Assembly: GCA_016870245.1 (NCBI GenBank)
Contig: VGCA01000010.1
Span: 1 to 34,037 of the forward strand
Direction of reading: 5' to 3'
Length of the DNA: 34,037 nucleotides
Origin: Actinomycetota bacterium
GTDB lineage: Bacteria > Actinomycetota > Acidimicrobiia > IMCC26256 > PALSA-555
Position numbers and translations under genes: made by a program. Shown here piece by piece: positions 1-8,428 of the stretch (positions are counted from its first letter, which is position 1; each line of letters opens with the position of its first letter). Under the pieces are notes generated by a model. That model was not told the DNA's origin. It ran no database searches and saw nothing but the letters and a program-made list of their open reading frames with translations.

Positions 1-1
1 C

Positions 2-508
2 AACTTCCTGCACCGCTATCCGGTGGTCGGCGTGTCGATCGGCCTCGTGGTGGGGTCGGAGCCGGTGGTCGGGGTGGTGCACGCCCCCATGCTCGGCGAC
101 ACCTACTGGGCCACCCGCGGGGGCGGCGCCTTCCGCGACGGCGAGCGCCTGGCGGTCTCCGACCGGCCGGTCGAGGCGGCGATCTGCGCCACCGGGTTCC
201 CGTTCCGGGCCAAGCGGGAGCGGCTGCCCGAGTACTTCCCCGTGTTCGAGCGGGCGCTCACCACCTTCGAGGACCTGCGTCGGGCCGGCGCCGCGAGCCT
301 CGACCTCGCCTGGACGGCCGCGGGGGTGTACGACGGCTACTTCGAGCAGGGTCTCGGTCCCTGGGACGTCGCCGCTGGCGCGCTCCTCGTGCGCGAGGCC
401 GGCGGGGTGGTCACCGACTGGCAGGGTGACCCCGACGCCTGGCTCCGCTCCGGCGACATCGTGGCCGCACCCCCCACGATCCACCCCACCATCCGCGCCC
501 TCATCTGA
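2..508 (+). CDS. Inositol monophosphatase family protein (3' part; 5' end outside window)
   Basis: Frame 2 is open from the window edge: NFLHRYPVVGVSIGL...; IMPase-like GDTYWATRGGGAFRDGERL, RRAGAASLDLAWTAAGVYDGYFEQGLGPWDVAAGALLVREAGG; TGA at 506-508. Confidence 0.9.
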   Translation, partial: NFLHRYPVVGVSIGLVVGSEPVVGVVHAPMLGDTYWATRGGGAFRDGERLAVSDRPVEAAICATGFPFRAKRERLPEYFPVFERALTTFEDLRRAGAASLDLAWTAAGVYDGYFEQGLGPWDVAAGALLVREAGGVVTDWQGDPDAWLRSGDIVAAPPTIHPTIRALI

Positions 509-519
509 CGGGCGGCCCG

Positions 520-540
520 CCGTCGATTCCGTATCGACGG
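520..540 (+). terminator. Short hairpin downstream of IMPase gene
   Basis: CCGTCGAT-tccgt-ATCGACGG, 8-bp perfect stem with 5-nt loop, 11 nt after the stop codon; no U-tract. Confidence 0.45.
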
Positions 541-628
541 TGAGAAACGCATCGGGGGGTGGGGGGCGCGAGCGGCCTCCGGCAAGGCGTTCCGGGGGGC
601 GGGGGGCCGCCGGGGCGGGGGCGCTGGG

Positions 629-666
629 TTAATTGCGTGCACGGTGCGGTCGCCACCTGCCACAAT
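629..666 (+). promoter_or_regulatory. Candidate whiB7 promoter: AT-rich islet plus weak -35/-10
   Basis: TTAATT (629-634) in very G-rich surroundings, GTGCAC (637-642), 18-nt spacer, CACAAT (661-666). Would give a leader of about 410 nt before whiB7. Confidence 0.4.
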
Positions 667-712
667 GTCCCCGACGCCCGCCGTGGGCGCAGACCTGACC
701 GAGGACCTTCCG

Positions 713-883
713 ATGCGTACCCCGCAGCTGGACAACCGGATCAACCGGGACTCCGCCGGGACCGCGCGCGCCTCGTACGCCAACGTCTGCGCGATGCCGG
801 CAGCTTCGTGGTCGTTCCCGACGATTCTCGTCGCGACCGGCCACAAGCCCGAGCCCCGGCGGCACCCCGTGACCCCGCTGTAG
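713..883 (+). CDS. Putative 56-aa leader uORF of whiB7
   Basis: ATG at 713 with GAGG SD at 701-704; MRTPQLDNRINRDSAGTARASYANVCAMPAASWSFPTILVATGHKPEPRRHPVTPL, TAG at 881-883; ends 27 nt before a terminator-like palindrome. Confidence 0.5.
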   Translation: MRTPQLDNRINRDSAGTARASYANVCAMPAASWSFPTILVATGHKPEPRRHPVTPL

Positions 884-909
884 CGCCCACCAGCGCACAC
901 GAGTCACCA

Positions 910-933
910 GGCCGCCGGGGCGCCCCGGCGGCC
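910..933 (+). terminator. Leader intrinsic terminator/attenuator hairpin upstream of whiB7
   Basis: 24-nt perfect palindrome GGCCGCCGGGGCGCCCCGGCGGCC followed by moderately T-rich GTTCTTCGCGTTC. Confidence 0.6.
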
Positions 934-1082
934 GTTCTTCGCGTTCGGCCGCGATCGGGTCCCCACCTGATGTCCCGTCCACCCACGAGATGCACCACCG
1001 CACCAGCCCACCACCGGCACCGCAGACCCACGAACCCACGAACCCACACCGCGCACCAGAGTCACGAGAAGGGGCACCGGCG

Positions 1083-1442
1083 ATGTACGCCATCACACTC
1101 GAGCCAGCCGAACCGATACTGCAAGGGACCACCCAGGAGACCGAGGACCCGTGGAGGGTCGACGCCCGGTGCCGTGACGGCGCCGCGTCGCTCACCGACC
1201 TCTTCTTCTCCGAGGACATCGGCGACATCGCGCGGGCCAAGTCGTTCTGCGCCGGGTGTCCGGTGCGGGCCGAGTGCCTCGGCGCCGCGCTCGACCGGGC
1301 CGAGCCGTGGGGCGTCTGGGGCGGCGAGCTGTTCGTCAACGGACGGGTCGTGGCGCACAAGCGCCGCCGGGGACGTCCGCCCAAGGTGGCCCGGCCCGAG
1401 CCGGTCCTGCACTGGGAGATACCCGTTGCCGACATCGCGTGA
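1083..1442 (+). CDS. whiB7: WhiB7-like transcriptional regulator (Wbl family)
   Basis: Four-Cys pattern (ARCRDG...SFCAGCPVRAECLGAAL), RAEPWGVWGGELF, AT-hook-like RRRGRPPK; SD GAGAAGGGG at 1066-1074. Confidence 0.88.
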   Translation: MYAITLEPAEPILQGTTQETEDPWRVDARCRDGAASLTDLFFSEDIGDIARAKSFCAGCPVRAECLGAALDRAEPWGVWGGELFVNGRVVAHKRRRGRPPKVARPEPVLHWEIPVADIA

Positions 1443-1729
1443 GGCCCAGGACCACCCGTTCCGGCCGCCACCGGCGACCAACCCGACCGAACCGTCCCAC
1501 GAGACCGAGGAGGCCCTCTGGACCCACGACCACGAGATCCATCCGACCGACTGCGGCGCCGGCCCCCCGGCCCGCAGCGAACCGCCCGCCTCATGGGCGG
1601 ACCGGGGTGACGTCGACGCTCCCCCCTGGACCCGGACTCTTCCCCCGGGGGCCTGGGTGCTCAGGGCGGCGTTCCGAGCGAGCCCCGGTCTGCCTGCGGT
1701 CCGTGACGAGACCGCCGGGCGATGAGAGA

Positions 1730-1766
1730 GAGGAGGGGGCCGGCCCCGGCGGCCGGCCCCCTCCTC
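1730..1766. terminator. Strong bidirectional terminator-like hairpin between convergent genes
   Basis: GAGGAGGGGGCCGGCC-CCGGC-GGCCGGCCCCCTCCTC: 16-bp perfect stem with 5-nt loop, between whiB7 (+) and SDR (-). Confidence 0.75.
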
Positions 1767-1793
1767 GCGTCCAAGTCCCGTCCGAACCCGGGA

Positions 1794-2585
1794 TCAGATG
1801 GCGCGGCTCGAGCCTCCGTCGGCGATCAGCTGCGTGCCGGTGACGAAGCCCGACACGGCGTCGCTGGCGAGCACCGCCACCAGCCGGCCCATCTCCTCGG
1901 CCGTGGCCACCCGGCCGATCGGCACGGCTGAGCGGCCGAACTCCTCGGCGAACTCATCGACGTCCTTGCCTGCCTGTTCGGCCAGGCGGGACATGACTCC
2001 CCGGATGCGGGCCGTCGCGGTGAACCCCGGGCCGAGCCCGACCACCCGCACGCCGTCCCCCGCCACGTCGTCGGCCACAGAAGCCGTCAGCTGGGCGAGC
2101 GCCGTGACGAAGCACGACAGCACGTAGCCGCCCGACGGGTGGGTCCCCGCGGTGCCGAGGATGTTGACGATGCAGCCCGACCGTTGCGCCCGCATGATCG
2201 GCAGCACGTGGCGCATCCCCCGCACGTAGCCCATCAGCTTGAGGTCGAACGACTCCTGCCATGCCGCGTCGTCGAGCGCCTCGATCGTGCCCATCTTCGA
2301 GTCGCCCGCGTTGTTCACGAGCACGTCGACGCCGCCGAAGTCGCCGATCAGGGCGTCGAACGCCGCCGCCTGCGCGGCGGCGTCGCGCAGGTCGGCGACC
2401 GCCACCGCCGCGACGGGTGCGCCGAGGGCCACGCACTCGGCGGCCACCGCCTCGAGCAGCTCCCGTCTGCGGGCGATCAGCCCGACCGAGGCGCCCTCCT
2501 CGGCGAGCACGCGAGCGGTGGCGGCGCCGATGCCGTCGCTGCCACCCGTGATGATGCAGCGCTTCCCATGCAGGTCGAGTTCCAT
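1794..2585 (-). CDS. SDR family oxidoreductase
   Basis: MELDLHGKRCIITGGSDGIGAATARVLAEEG...; NNAG present; the usual YxxxK is atypical (GGYVLSCFVTA); C-terminal VTGTQLIADGG. Confidence 0.88.
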   Translation of the reverse strand: MELDLHGKRCIITGGSDGIGAATARVLAEEGASVGLIARRRELLEAVAAECVALGAPVAAVAVADLRDAAAQAAAFDALIGDFGGVDVLVNNAGDSKMGTIEALDDAAWQESFDLKLMGYVRGMRHVLPIMRAQRSGCIVNILGTAGTHPSGGYVLSCFVTALAQLTASVADDVAGDGVRVVGLGPGFTATARIRGVMSRLAEQAGKDVDEFAEEFGRSAVPIGRVATAEEMGRLVAVLASDAVSGFVTGTQLIADGGSSRAI

Positions 2586-2739
2586 CCCGGCAGTCTCGCG
2601 GACGGGGGCTCGGGACCTCGTGGACGGCCTCGACCTCCAGCTCGCCTCCCTTCCCTGCTCCTTCCTCACGCGATCCAGCTCGCGTGTGTGGGAACATGTC
2701 GTGCTGCGCCGCACCGCCGGTGGCGCCGAGGAGGGTCCG

Positions 2740-3234
2740 ATGCTCGTTCACCGCCCGTCTGGAACCGAAGACCGGCTCACCGAGGGCCTGGCGCCCGAGG
2801 CACCCGAGGCGCTGGAGGTGCCCGAGGGTCGGCTGCCCCGCCGCCCGCTCGGCGAGCGCATCGACGTGCGGGTTGCCGTCGGGATCGGTGTGGCCTGGCT
2901 GGTCCTTCCCGAGATCGCCGCCGCGCTCGAGCCCACCGCCCGGCACGCCGACCCTTCATGGGCGGTCGCCCTCGGCTACGGCATGAACGTGCTGTTCCTC
3001 GGCATGCTCGTGGGTCTCGCCACCCGCCGGCGTTGGGGCCTGGTCGCATCGCTCGTCGGCGCGATGGTCATGACCGCGTTCTCGGTGGCCTGTCCCACGA
3101 GCGGTCACCACGCGTGGGGCCTGTGGTGGGTGGCCCAGATGGCCTGCGTGATGGCGCTCGTCGCCGGGAGCGTCTGGGCCCTGCGCCTCCCGCCGGTCGC
3201 CGAGACCGAGGTCGAGGCGCCTCGGGCCGCGTAG
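2740..3234 (+). CDS. Hypothetical small multi-pass membrane protein
   Basis: 164 aa with about 4 hydrophobic segments (VAVGIGVAWLVLPEI, VALGYGMNVLFLGMLVGLA, VASLVGAMVMTAFSV, AQMACVMALVAGSVWAL); GAGG upstream of ATG. Confidence 0.7.
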   Translation: MLVHRPSGTEDRLTEGLAPEAPEALEVPEGRLPRRPLGERIDVRVAVGIGVAWLVLPEIAAALEPTARHADPSWAVALGYGMNVLFLGMLVGLATRRRWGLVASLVGAMVMTAFSVACPTSGHHAWGLWWVAQMACVMALVAGSVWALRLPPVAETEVEAPRAA

Positions 3235-3351
3235 ACGGGCGCGTCCGGGACGACCCGCTCCCGGAACCGTCCGAGCCCCTGCCGTGATGGCCGTGGCGAC
3301 CACAGCCGCGTCGAACCCGCGCGCGCCGGTGCCGTCTAACCTCGTCGCCCC

Positions 3352-3425
3352 GGGCGCTTGGCTCAGTTGGCTAGAGCACCTCCCTTACAAGGAGGGGGTC
3401 GGGGGTTCGAGTCCCTCAGCGCCCA
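3352..3425 (+). tRNA. tRNA-Val (anticodon TAC)
   Basis: Cloverleaf: acceptor GGGCGCT/AGCGCCC, D-arm GCTCAGTTGGCTAGAGC, anticodon arm CCTCC-CTTACAA-GGAGG, T-arm GGGGGTTCGAGTCCCTC; discriminator A; -10-like TAACCT at 3337-3342; 3' CCA not encoded. Confidence 0.96.
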
Positions 3426-3673
3426 CCCGTTGTCGATACGCGAACGCCGGGCCCTGGGCGGACCGCTATGGCGGGGTGCACCCCGCGAGCGGACCGTCCA
3501 CTCAATCGGCCGGCAGCCTCCGCACGCATCGAAATCCCACGTGACTGTCGCAGCCCTTCGGCGAGGAGCGGGTCGACGACCTCCGCGACCTGCACCCGAT
3601 CGACACTGTCCGCGCGCCGGCCTGATCCGCGGGCCGCGCCCGCGCGGTTCCCATCGGGCGACGGCCGGTGGGG

Positions 3674-4369
3674 TCAGGCCGGCGTGGACGTGCGGTGCCA
3701 GACCCGCACGGGTCCGACGTCGGCGAAGCCGGCCCCGAGCGCGGTGTCGACCCCGGACCCGCTGGCAGTGCTCACGAGCCAGGCGTCGGGATGCCGGGCC
3801 GCGGCCGCCGCGGCAACGTCGGCCCAGGCACCGAACGCGTGCCACAGGCCGGCCACCGGGGCCCCGCCGATCGCCGTGCGGTGGACGATCCCACCGTCGA
3901 CGAAGGCGCCATCGCGTCCCCGTCCGAGCACCGCGACGCCGGAGGCCCGGCGGAGCCCGACGGGCAGCGCGCCCTCGGGGCCACCCCACGCCCGGGCCCA
4001 CGTGGTGAACACGAACCGCTCCCGCACGACGGTGAACCCCGCCGTCCGGTCGGGGTCGGCTCCCTCGGCCGGGGGCCGGGCGATCCAACGCTCCGCGGCG
4101 GCGACCGTCCAGCCCTGGTCGGCGAGGTCGAGGGCGGCGAACGAGTCGATGACCGACGCGCCGGGTGCGTCGTGGATGCGGCCGAGCACGTCGAGCACGG
4201 GGAGGTCGGGTGTGAGCGTGACCGCGTCGGGGACGAGATCGGGCGTGCGGCGCGCCGACCACCACAGCTGCGCATCGCCTGTCGGCGCGAAGCGGTGGAG
4301 GCGACAGACGAGGTCGCACCACGTCGCGAACTCGCGCACGGCGAGGGTCAATGGGTCCGGTCCGGCCAC
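3674..4369 (-). CDS. Conserved-hypothetical-type protein, possibly a divergent GNAT-like fold
   Basis: 231-aa ORF MAGPDPLTLAVREFATWCDLVCRLHRF...; GNAT resemblance (ASGVAVLGRG...AWLVSTASGSGVDTALGAGFADVGPVRVW) is weak. Confidence 0.65.
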   Translation of the reverse strand: MAGPDPLTLAVREFATWCDLVCRLHRFAPTGDAQLWWSARRTPDLVPDAVTLTPDLPVLDVLGRIHDAPGASVIDSFAALDLADQGWTVAAAERWIARPPAEGADPDRTAGFTVVRERFVFTTWARAWGGPEGALPVGLRRASGVAVLGRGRDGAFVDGGIVHRTAIGGAPVAGLWHAFGAWADVAAAAAARHPDAWLVSTASGSGVDTALGAGFADVGPVRVWHRTSTPA

Positions 4370-4495
4370 TCGCCCAGCCTGCCGCCGCCCTGGGTCGGGC
4401 GAGGGGATGGTGATCGCGACCGGAGGGCCACCATGGCGGCCGGTGCGCCGGCCCCGAGCGGTGTGCCGAGCGGTCTGGCGACGGAGGTTCCTCCG

Positions 4496-6856
4496 TCAGC
4501 GGCAGACGCCCGTCTCGACCAGCTCCGCGACCTCCGCGGCGGTGAGGCCGAGGACCGAGGTCAGGACGTCCTCGGTGTCGGCACCCATGCACGGCGCGGC
4601 GGGGGCGGTGCGCTGGGGGAGCGCCGAGAACCGCACCGGGTTGGCGATGTGCCGCTCGGGACCCACCTCGGGGTGGTGCACCGTCACGATCGCGTTGCGG
4701 GCGAGGAGGTGGGGGTCGTCGATGTGGTCGAGGGGGCCCATCACCGGCATGGCCGACACGCCGTGGGCTTGCAGCGTCTCGGCCGTGGCTTCCTTGGTGC
4801 GGCCGGCGGTCCACGCGGCGACCCGGGCGTCGAGCGCGGCGCCGGCCTCCACCCGCAGGGCGGCGGTGGCGAGCGCCGGGTCGTCGGGCCAGTCGAGCGC
4901 GCGGCACAGGCGCGTCCACGCGGCGTCGTCGGCCACCGCGACGGCGACCCACTGGTCGTCGCCCGCCGCGGGGTACACACCGTGCGGCGCCATGGTGGGA
5001 TGCGTGTTTCCGAGGGGGAGTGGGTCCACGCCGGTCGCCGCGGCCTCGAGGTACCGCTCGCCGATGAAGTACGCCGCGGCCTCGGTCTGAGCGACCTCCA
5101 TCCACCGACCCTCCCCGGTGACCGCCCGCTCGTGCAGCGCCGCGAGCACGCCCACTGCGAGCAGCTTTCCGGCCACGTGATCGGGGTGGTTCATCGAAGT
5201 CCCGCACGGATACGGCGCGTCGGGGTGGTTCCACAGCAGGTGCACGCCGCTGAAGCCGGCGTTCAGGGGCCCGTAGGCGGGCATCTCGCCGAGCGGTCCG
5301 CCGCGTCCGTAACCCTGCGAGGACACGTAGAGCACCTGCGGGTTGACGGTGCGCACGGCCTCGTAGCCGAGGCCACGTCGTTCGAGCGCGCCGCCGCGCT
5401 GGTTCTCGGCCACCACGTCTGCCGTCGCGCACAGCGCCAGCGCGAGCTCTCGACCCCGCTCGGTGGTGAGGTCGAGGAAGACGCTGCGGCGACCGCGGCA
5501 TTCCGCGTTGAAGGCGAAGCTCTTGTCGACCATCTCGCGGCGACCGCTGCCCATGCGCAGCACGTCGGGGTTGGCCATCGACTCGATCTTGATGACGTCG
5601 GCTCCGAGCTCCGAGAGGACCCCGCAGAGCTCGGGCACGACCGCGGCCACGCCGAACTCCACCACCCGCACACCGTCGAGCAGGAGCGCGCGGCCGGCGC
5701 CCAGGATCGGGCCGGAGCGACGGTCGGTGGGGGCGAAGCCGTCGGGACCCGCCCCCGACGGCCGGACGGTGGGCCGGGTCCGGTCGAGCCGCACCGGCTG
5801 GGTCGCACAGGGCAGTCCGTCGAGCCCGGGCCCGCCCGACTCCGTGAAGAACCCGCGGTGGCGGGTCTGCGGGTGCGCGACGAACTCGCTCGGCCGGTGC
5901 AGCACCCCGACCGTCGCGCCGAGCCCCTGCGCCTCCTCGACCAGCTCCGCGCGGGTGCGGTCGGTGAGACGGTCCTGGGCGACCAGGCGGATCACGTCGG
6001 CGTTGGCCACGCGGAACTGGGGGTTCTTCCACTGGTCGTCCTCGAAGATGTCGGGGTCGCCCATCAGCGTCTTGAAGCCCGCCCACTGGCGGGGGGAGCC
6101 CACGACCACCCGCACCCAGCCGTCGGCCGCGGGGAGCACCCAGTACGCACCCTCGGCGTTGCGCCGCCCGTCGAACGGCAGCAGCGGGTTGATCTCCCGG
6201 TGGTCCTGCATGACGATCGACCAGGGGATCGTCGCGGCGAGCGCGGCTTCCTGCACGCTCACCTCGACCACCTGACCGCGACCGCCGGCGCGCTCACGGT
6301 CGAGCACGGCCGCCACCGCGCCGATCGCCCCGTAGACCGACGCGCAGTCGTGGGCGAGGTGGCCGGGCGCGTTGCAGGGCGGAAGGTCGGGGAAGCCCGA
6401 CGCCCACAGCGCCCCCGACGCCGCGAGCGCGGGGAGCGACTCGAGGCGCCAGTCCGACCGGGGGCCGGTGCGGCCGAGATCGGCGAGGGCCACCACGACG
6501 AGGTGCGGGTGGGTCGCGGCGAGCGCGTCGGCGTCGAGCGCCCGGAGATCCTCGGTGGCGGGGTGGAGGTTGGTGACCACCACGTCGGCGGCGGCGAGCA
6601 GCCCGTCGAGCCGCTCCGGTGCCGACGGGTCGGCGTCGGCGACGACCATGGGGTGCTTCCCCGCGTTGCGGTAGCGGTCGGTCAACGAGTCGGGCACATC
6701 GGTCGGTGCGACCCGGATCACCTGAGCACCGAAGTCGGCGAGGATCCGCGCGCAGAGCGCGCCCCGGAGATCGGTGAGGTCGACGACCTTCACCCACGCC
6801 AACGGACCGGTGGGTCGCGTCTCGTCGCCCGCAGTCATCCGGTCATGTTCGGGCAC
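4496..6856 (-). CDS. Two-domain CaiB/BaiF family CoA-transferase
   Basis: 786 aa with two family-III modules: LAWVKVVDLTDLRGALCARILADFGAQVIRV... and LLLDGVRVVEFGVAAVVPELCGVLSELGADVIKIE...; GTG start with GGAGG SD. Confidence 0.9.
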   Translation of the reverse strand: MPEHDRMTAGDETRPTGPLAWVKVVDLTDLRGALCARILADFGAQVIRVAPTDVPDSLTDRYRNAGKHPMVVADADPSAPERLDGLLAAADVVVTNLHPATEDLRALDADALAATHPHLVVVALADLGRTGPRSDWRLESLPALAASGALWASGFPDLPPCNAPGHLAHDCASVYGAIGAVAAVLDRERAGGRGQVVEVSVQEAALAATIPWSIVMQDHREINPLLPFDGRRNAEGAYWVLPAADGWVRVVVGSPRQWAGFKTLMGDPDIFEDDQWKNPQFRVANADVIRLVAQDRLTDRTRAELVEEAQGLGATVGVLHRPSEFVAHPQTRHRGFFTESGGPGLDGLPCATQPVRLDRTRPTVRPSGAGPDGFAPTDRRSGPILGAGRALLLDGVRVVEFGVAAVVPELCGVLSELGADVIKIESMANPDVLRMGSGRREMVDKSFAFNAECRGRRSVFLDLTTERGRELALALCATADVVAENQRGGALERRGLGYEAVRTVNPQVLYVSSQGYGRGGPLGEMPAYGPLNAGFSGVHLLWNHPDAPYPCGTSMNHPDHVAGKLLAVGVLAALHERAVTGEGRWMEVAQTEAAAYFIGERYLEAAATGVDPLPLGNTHPTMAPHGVYPAAGDDQWVAVAVADDAAWTRLCRALDWPDDPALATAALRVEAGAALDARVAAWTAGRTKEATAETLQAHGVSAMPVMGPLDHIDDPHLLARNAIVTVHHPEVGPERHIANPVRFSALPQRTAPAAPCMGADTEDVLTSVLGLTAAEVAELVETGVCR

Positions 6857-6886
6857 CGGGGCGGCCTCCGTCCAGCCGGTGGGCGA

Positions 6887-8278
6887 TCAGCGCCGCTCGA
6901 AGGTCGCGACGACCCGGACCGCCTTGCCGATCCGAACGCGGCAGCGCGCCCGCTCGCCGGCACACGCGCCCGACCAGCCCGCGAAGCGCGCACCGCGTTC
7001 GGGCTCGGCGTGCAGGTCGACGGTGGTCCGGGCCGGTGCGTCCCACGTGCAGCGTGCATCGCAGGCGTCGGTCAGGGTGGTGATCCGGCCCGAGCCCACC
7101 ACCCGGACCCGGTAGGCCACGAGCGCCTCGAAGGTTGCGGTCACGTCGAGCGCGGAGTCGGCGACCACCGCGCATTGCGTGGCGGGACCGCTGCACGAGC
7201 CGCTCCACCCCCGGAACACGTAGCCGTCGGCCGCGGTGGCGACGAGCCGCACGGTGGTGTCGCCGTCGAACGGGATGCTGCACGCCGGCGGGCAGGCGAT
7301 GCCGGGACCGGCCGACGTCACCCGGCCACCCCCGTCGGGTGTGACCGCGACGGTCACCGGCTGCTGGGGCGCGTCGAGCCGCGCGAGGTACTCCGAAGCT
7401 CGGACGTCGATGCGTCCGGGGATCCCGTGCCCGTAGTAGTCGTCGCGTCCGGGATCGAGGACCATGTCGGAGAGGAACGGGGAGGTCCGCGGCGAGGCGG
7501 TGTCGAGGAGGTCGCCCGACCCTGGCTCGCAGATGTGCCCGTCGTCGTCGGGGCACGCGTGCGGCGCGCCGGTGAGGGGGCCGTTGGTGAACAGGTGGGT
7601 GAGCTCGTGGGCGGCAGTGCTGGCCGGCCAGCCGTCGCCCGCGCCGAGGCCGCCGCCGGGCGAGCAGCCGGGGGACTGCTGGAGGAAGACGAAGGCAGTG
7701 TTCGCGGCGGCCAGCCCGCACACGACCTGGTCGTGGAACGGCCCGACGGGTGCATCGAGGTAGACGAGGTACACGGTGCCGGCCTTGGGGCCGAGGACCC
7801 GCTGCAGCTCGGTGCGCACCGACGCCGCGAGTGTGGCGTCGGGGTTCGCGTACGCCGTCGACGGGCCGGGGAGCGCCAGGGTGGTCAGGTCGAGCGCGCC
7901 GAGGGGCGAGTCGCAGTCGGCGAACGCGGCGAGGTCGAAGCGCGGGGTCCTCCCGGGGTCCTGGCCGCGCCACCAGGCGTCCACCCCGCCGAGGTCGCGC
8001 ACGATGCGCGGTGCCAAGGTGGTGGTCCGGTCGGGGGCGTCGGCCGGGTGGGCGTAGACCACGTGGATCTGGTGGCCGGCGACGGTGTCGGGGCGGTCGG
8101 TGCTCGACGGCTCGGGCGCGCACCAGTCGGTGGGGAGCGTCCCCGCCGCCGTCCCGGCGGCCGTGGCAATGGGCAGCAGGCCCGTCAACGCCAGCACCAG
8201 CGCCGCACCCGTGGCCGCCCGCGTCCGGGTGGCCCTCCGGGCGACGAACGGGGCGACGATGCGGGCTGCGGTCATCAC
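6887..8278 (-). CDS. Secreted putative zinc metalloprotease (HExxH) with two C-terminal InlB-B-like repeats
   Basis: Signal peptide (ATGAALVLALTGLLPIATAAG), AAHELTHLFTNG motif, two Cys-bearing repeats ending GYVFRGWSGSCSG...VTATFE and GARFAGWSGACAG...VVATFE. Start GTG 8278 or ATG 8275. Confidence 0.75.
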   Translation of the reverse strand: MMTAARIVAPFVARRATRTRAATGAALVLALTGLLPIATAAGTAAGTLPTDWCAPEPSSTDRPDTVAGHQIHVVYAHPADAPDRTTTLAPRIVRDLGGVDAWWRGQDPGRTPRFDLAAFADCDSPLGALDLTTLALPGPSTAYANPDATLAASVRTELQRVLGPKAGTVYLVYLDAPVGPFHDQVVCGLAAANTAFVFLQQSPGCSPGGGLGAGDGWPASTAAHELTHLFTNGPLTGAPHACPDDDGHICEPGSGDLLDTASPRTSPFLSDMVLDPGRDDYYGHGIPGRIDVRASEYLARLDAPQQPVTVAVTPDGGGRVTSAGPGIACPPACSIPFDGDTTVRLVATAADGYVFRGWSGSCSGPATQCAVVADSALDVTATFEALVAYRVRVVGSGRITTLTDACDARCTWDAPARTTVDLHAEPERGARFAGWSGACAGERARCRVRIGKAVRVVATFERR

Positions 8279-8428
8279 CGCACCCCGGGGATGGGGACCC
8301 CGGCCATGGGGGAATCATGGTCGAATCGCGGGTTCCTCGACCGTCAGCAGCGCCGAGGCGTGGTCGACCGCGGGCCCCGTCACCGCCGGCGCAGGATCAG
8401 CTCGAACGGCCGGTGCTCGGCCCATGGC

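Noticed and set aside
1021-1051. CCCACGAA repeats as a CRISPR or VNTR
   Set aside because: Only about two adjacent short copies, no spacers; simple C/A-rich leader sequence.
3352-3425. tRNA-Val as an integration site for a mobile element
   Set aside because: No integrase, direct repeat of the tRNA 3' end, or phage/ICE genes seen in the flanks.
3363-6086. 907-aa minus-strand ORF
   Set aside because: Out-of-frame shadow of the CaiB/BaiF gene that also runs through the tRNA; Arg/Pro-rich with no domain-like segment.
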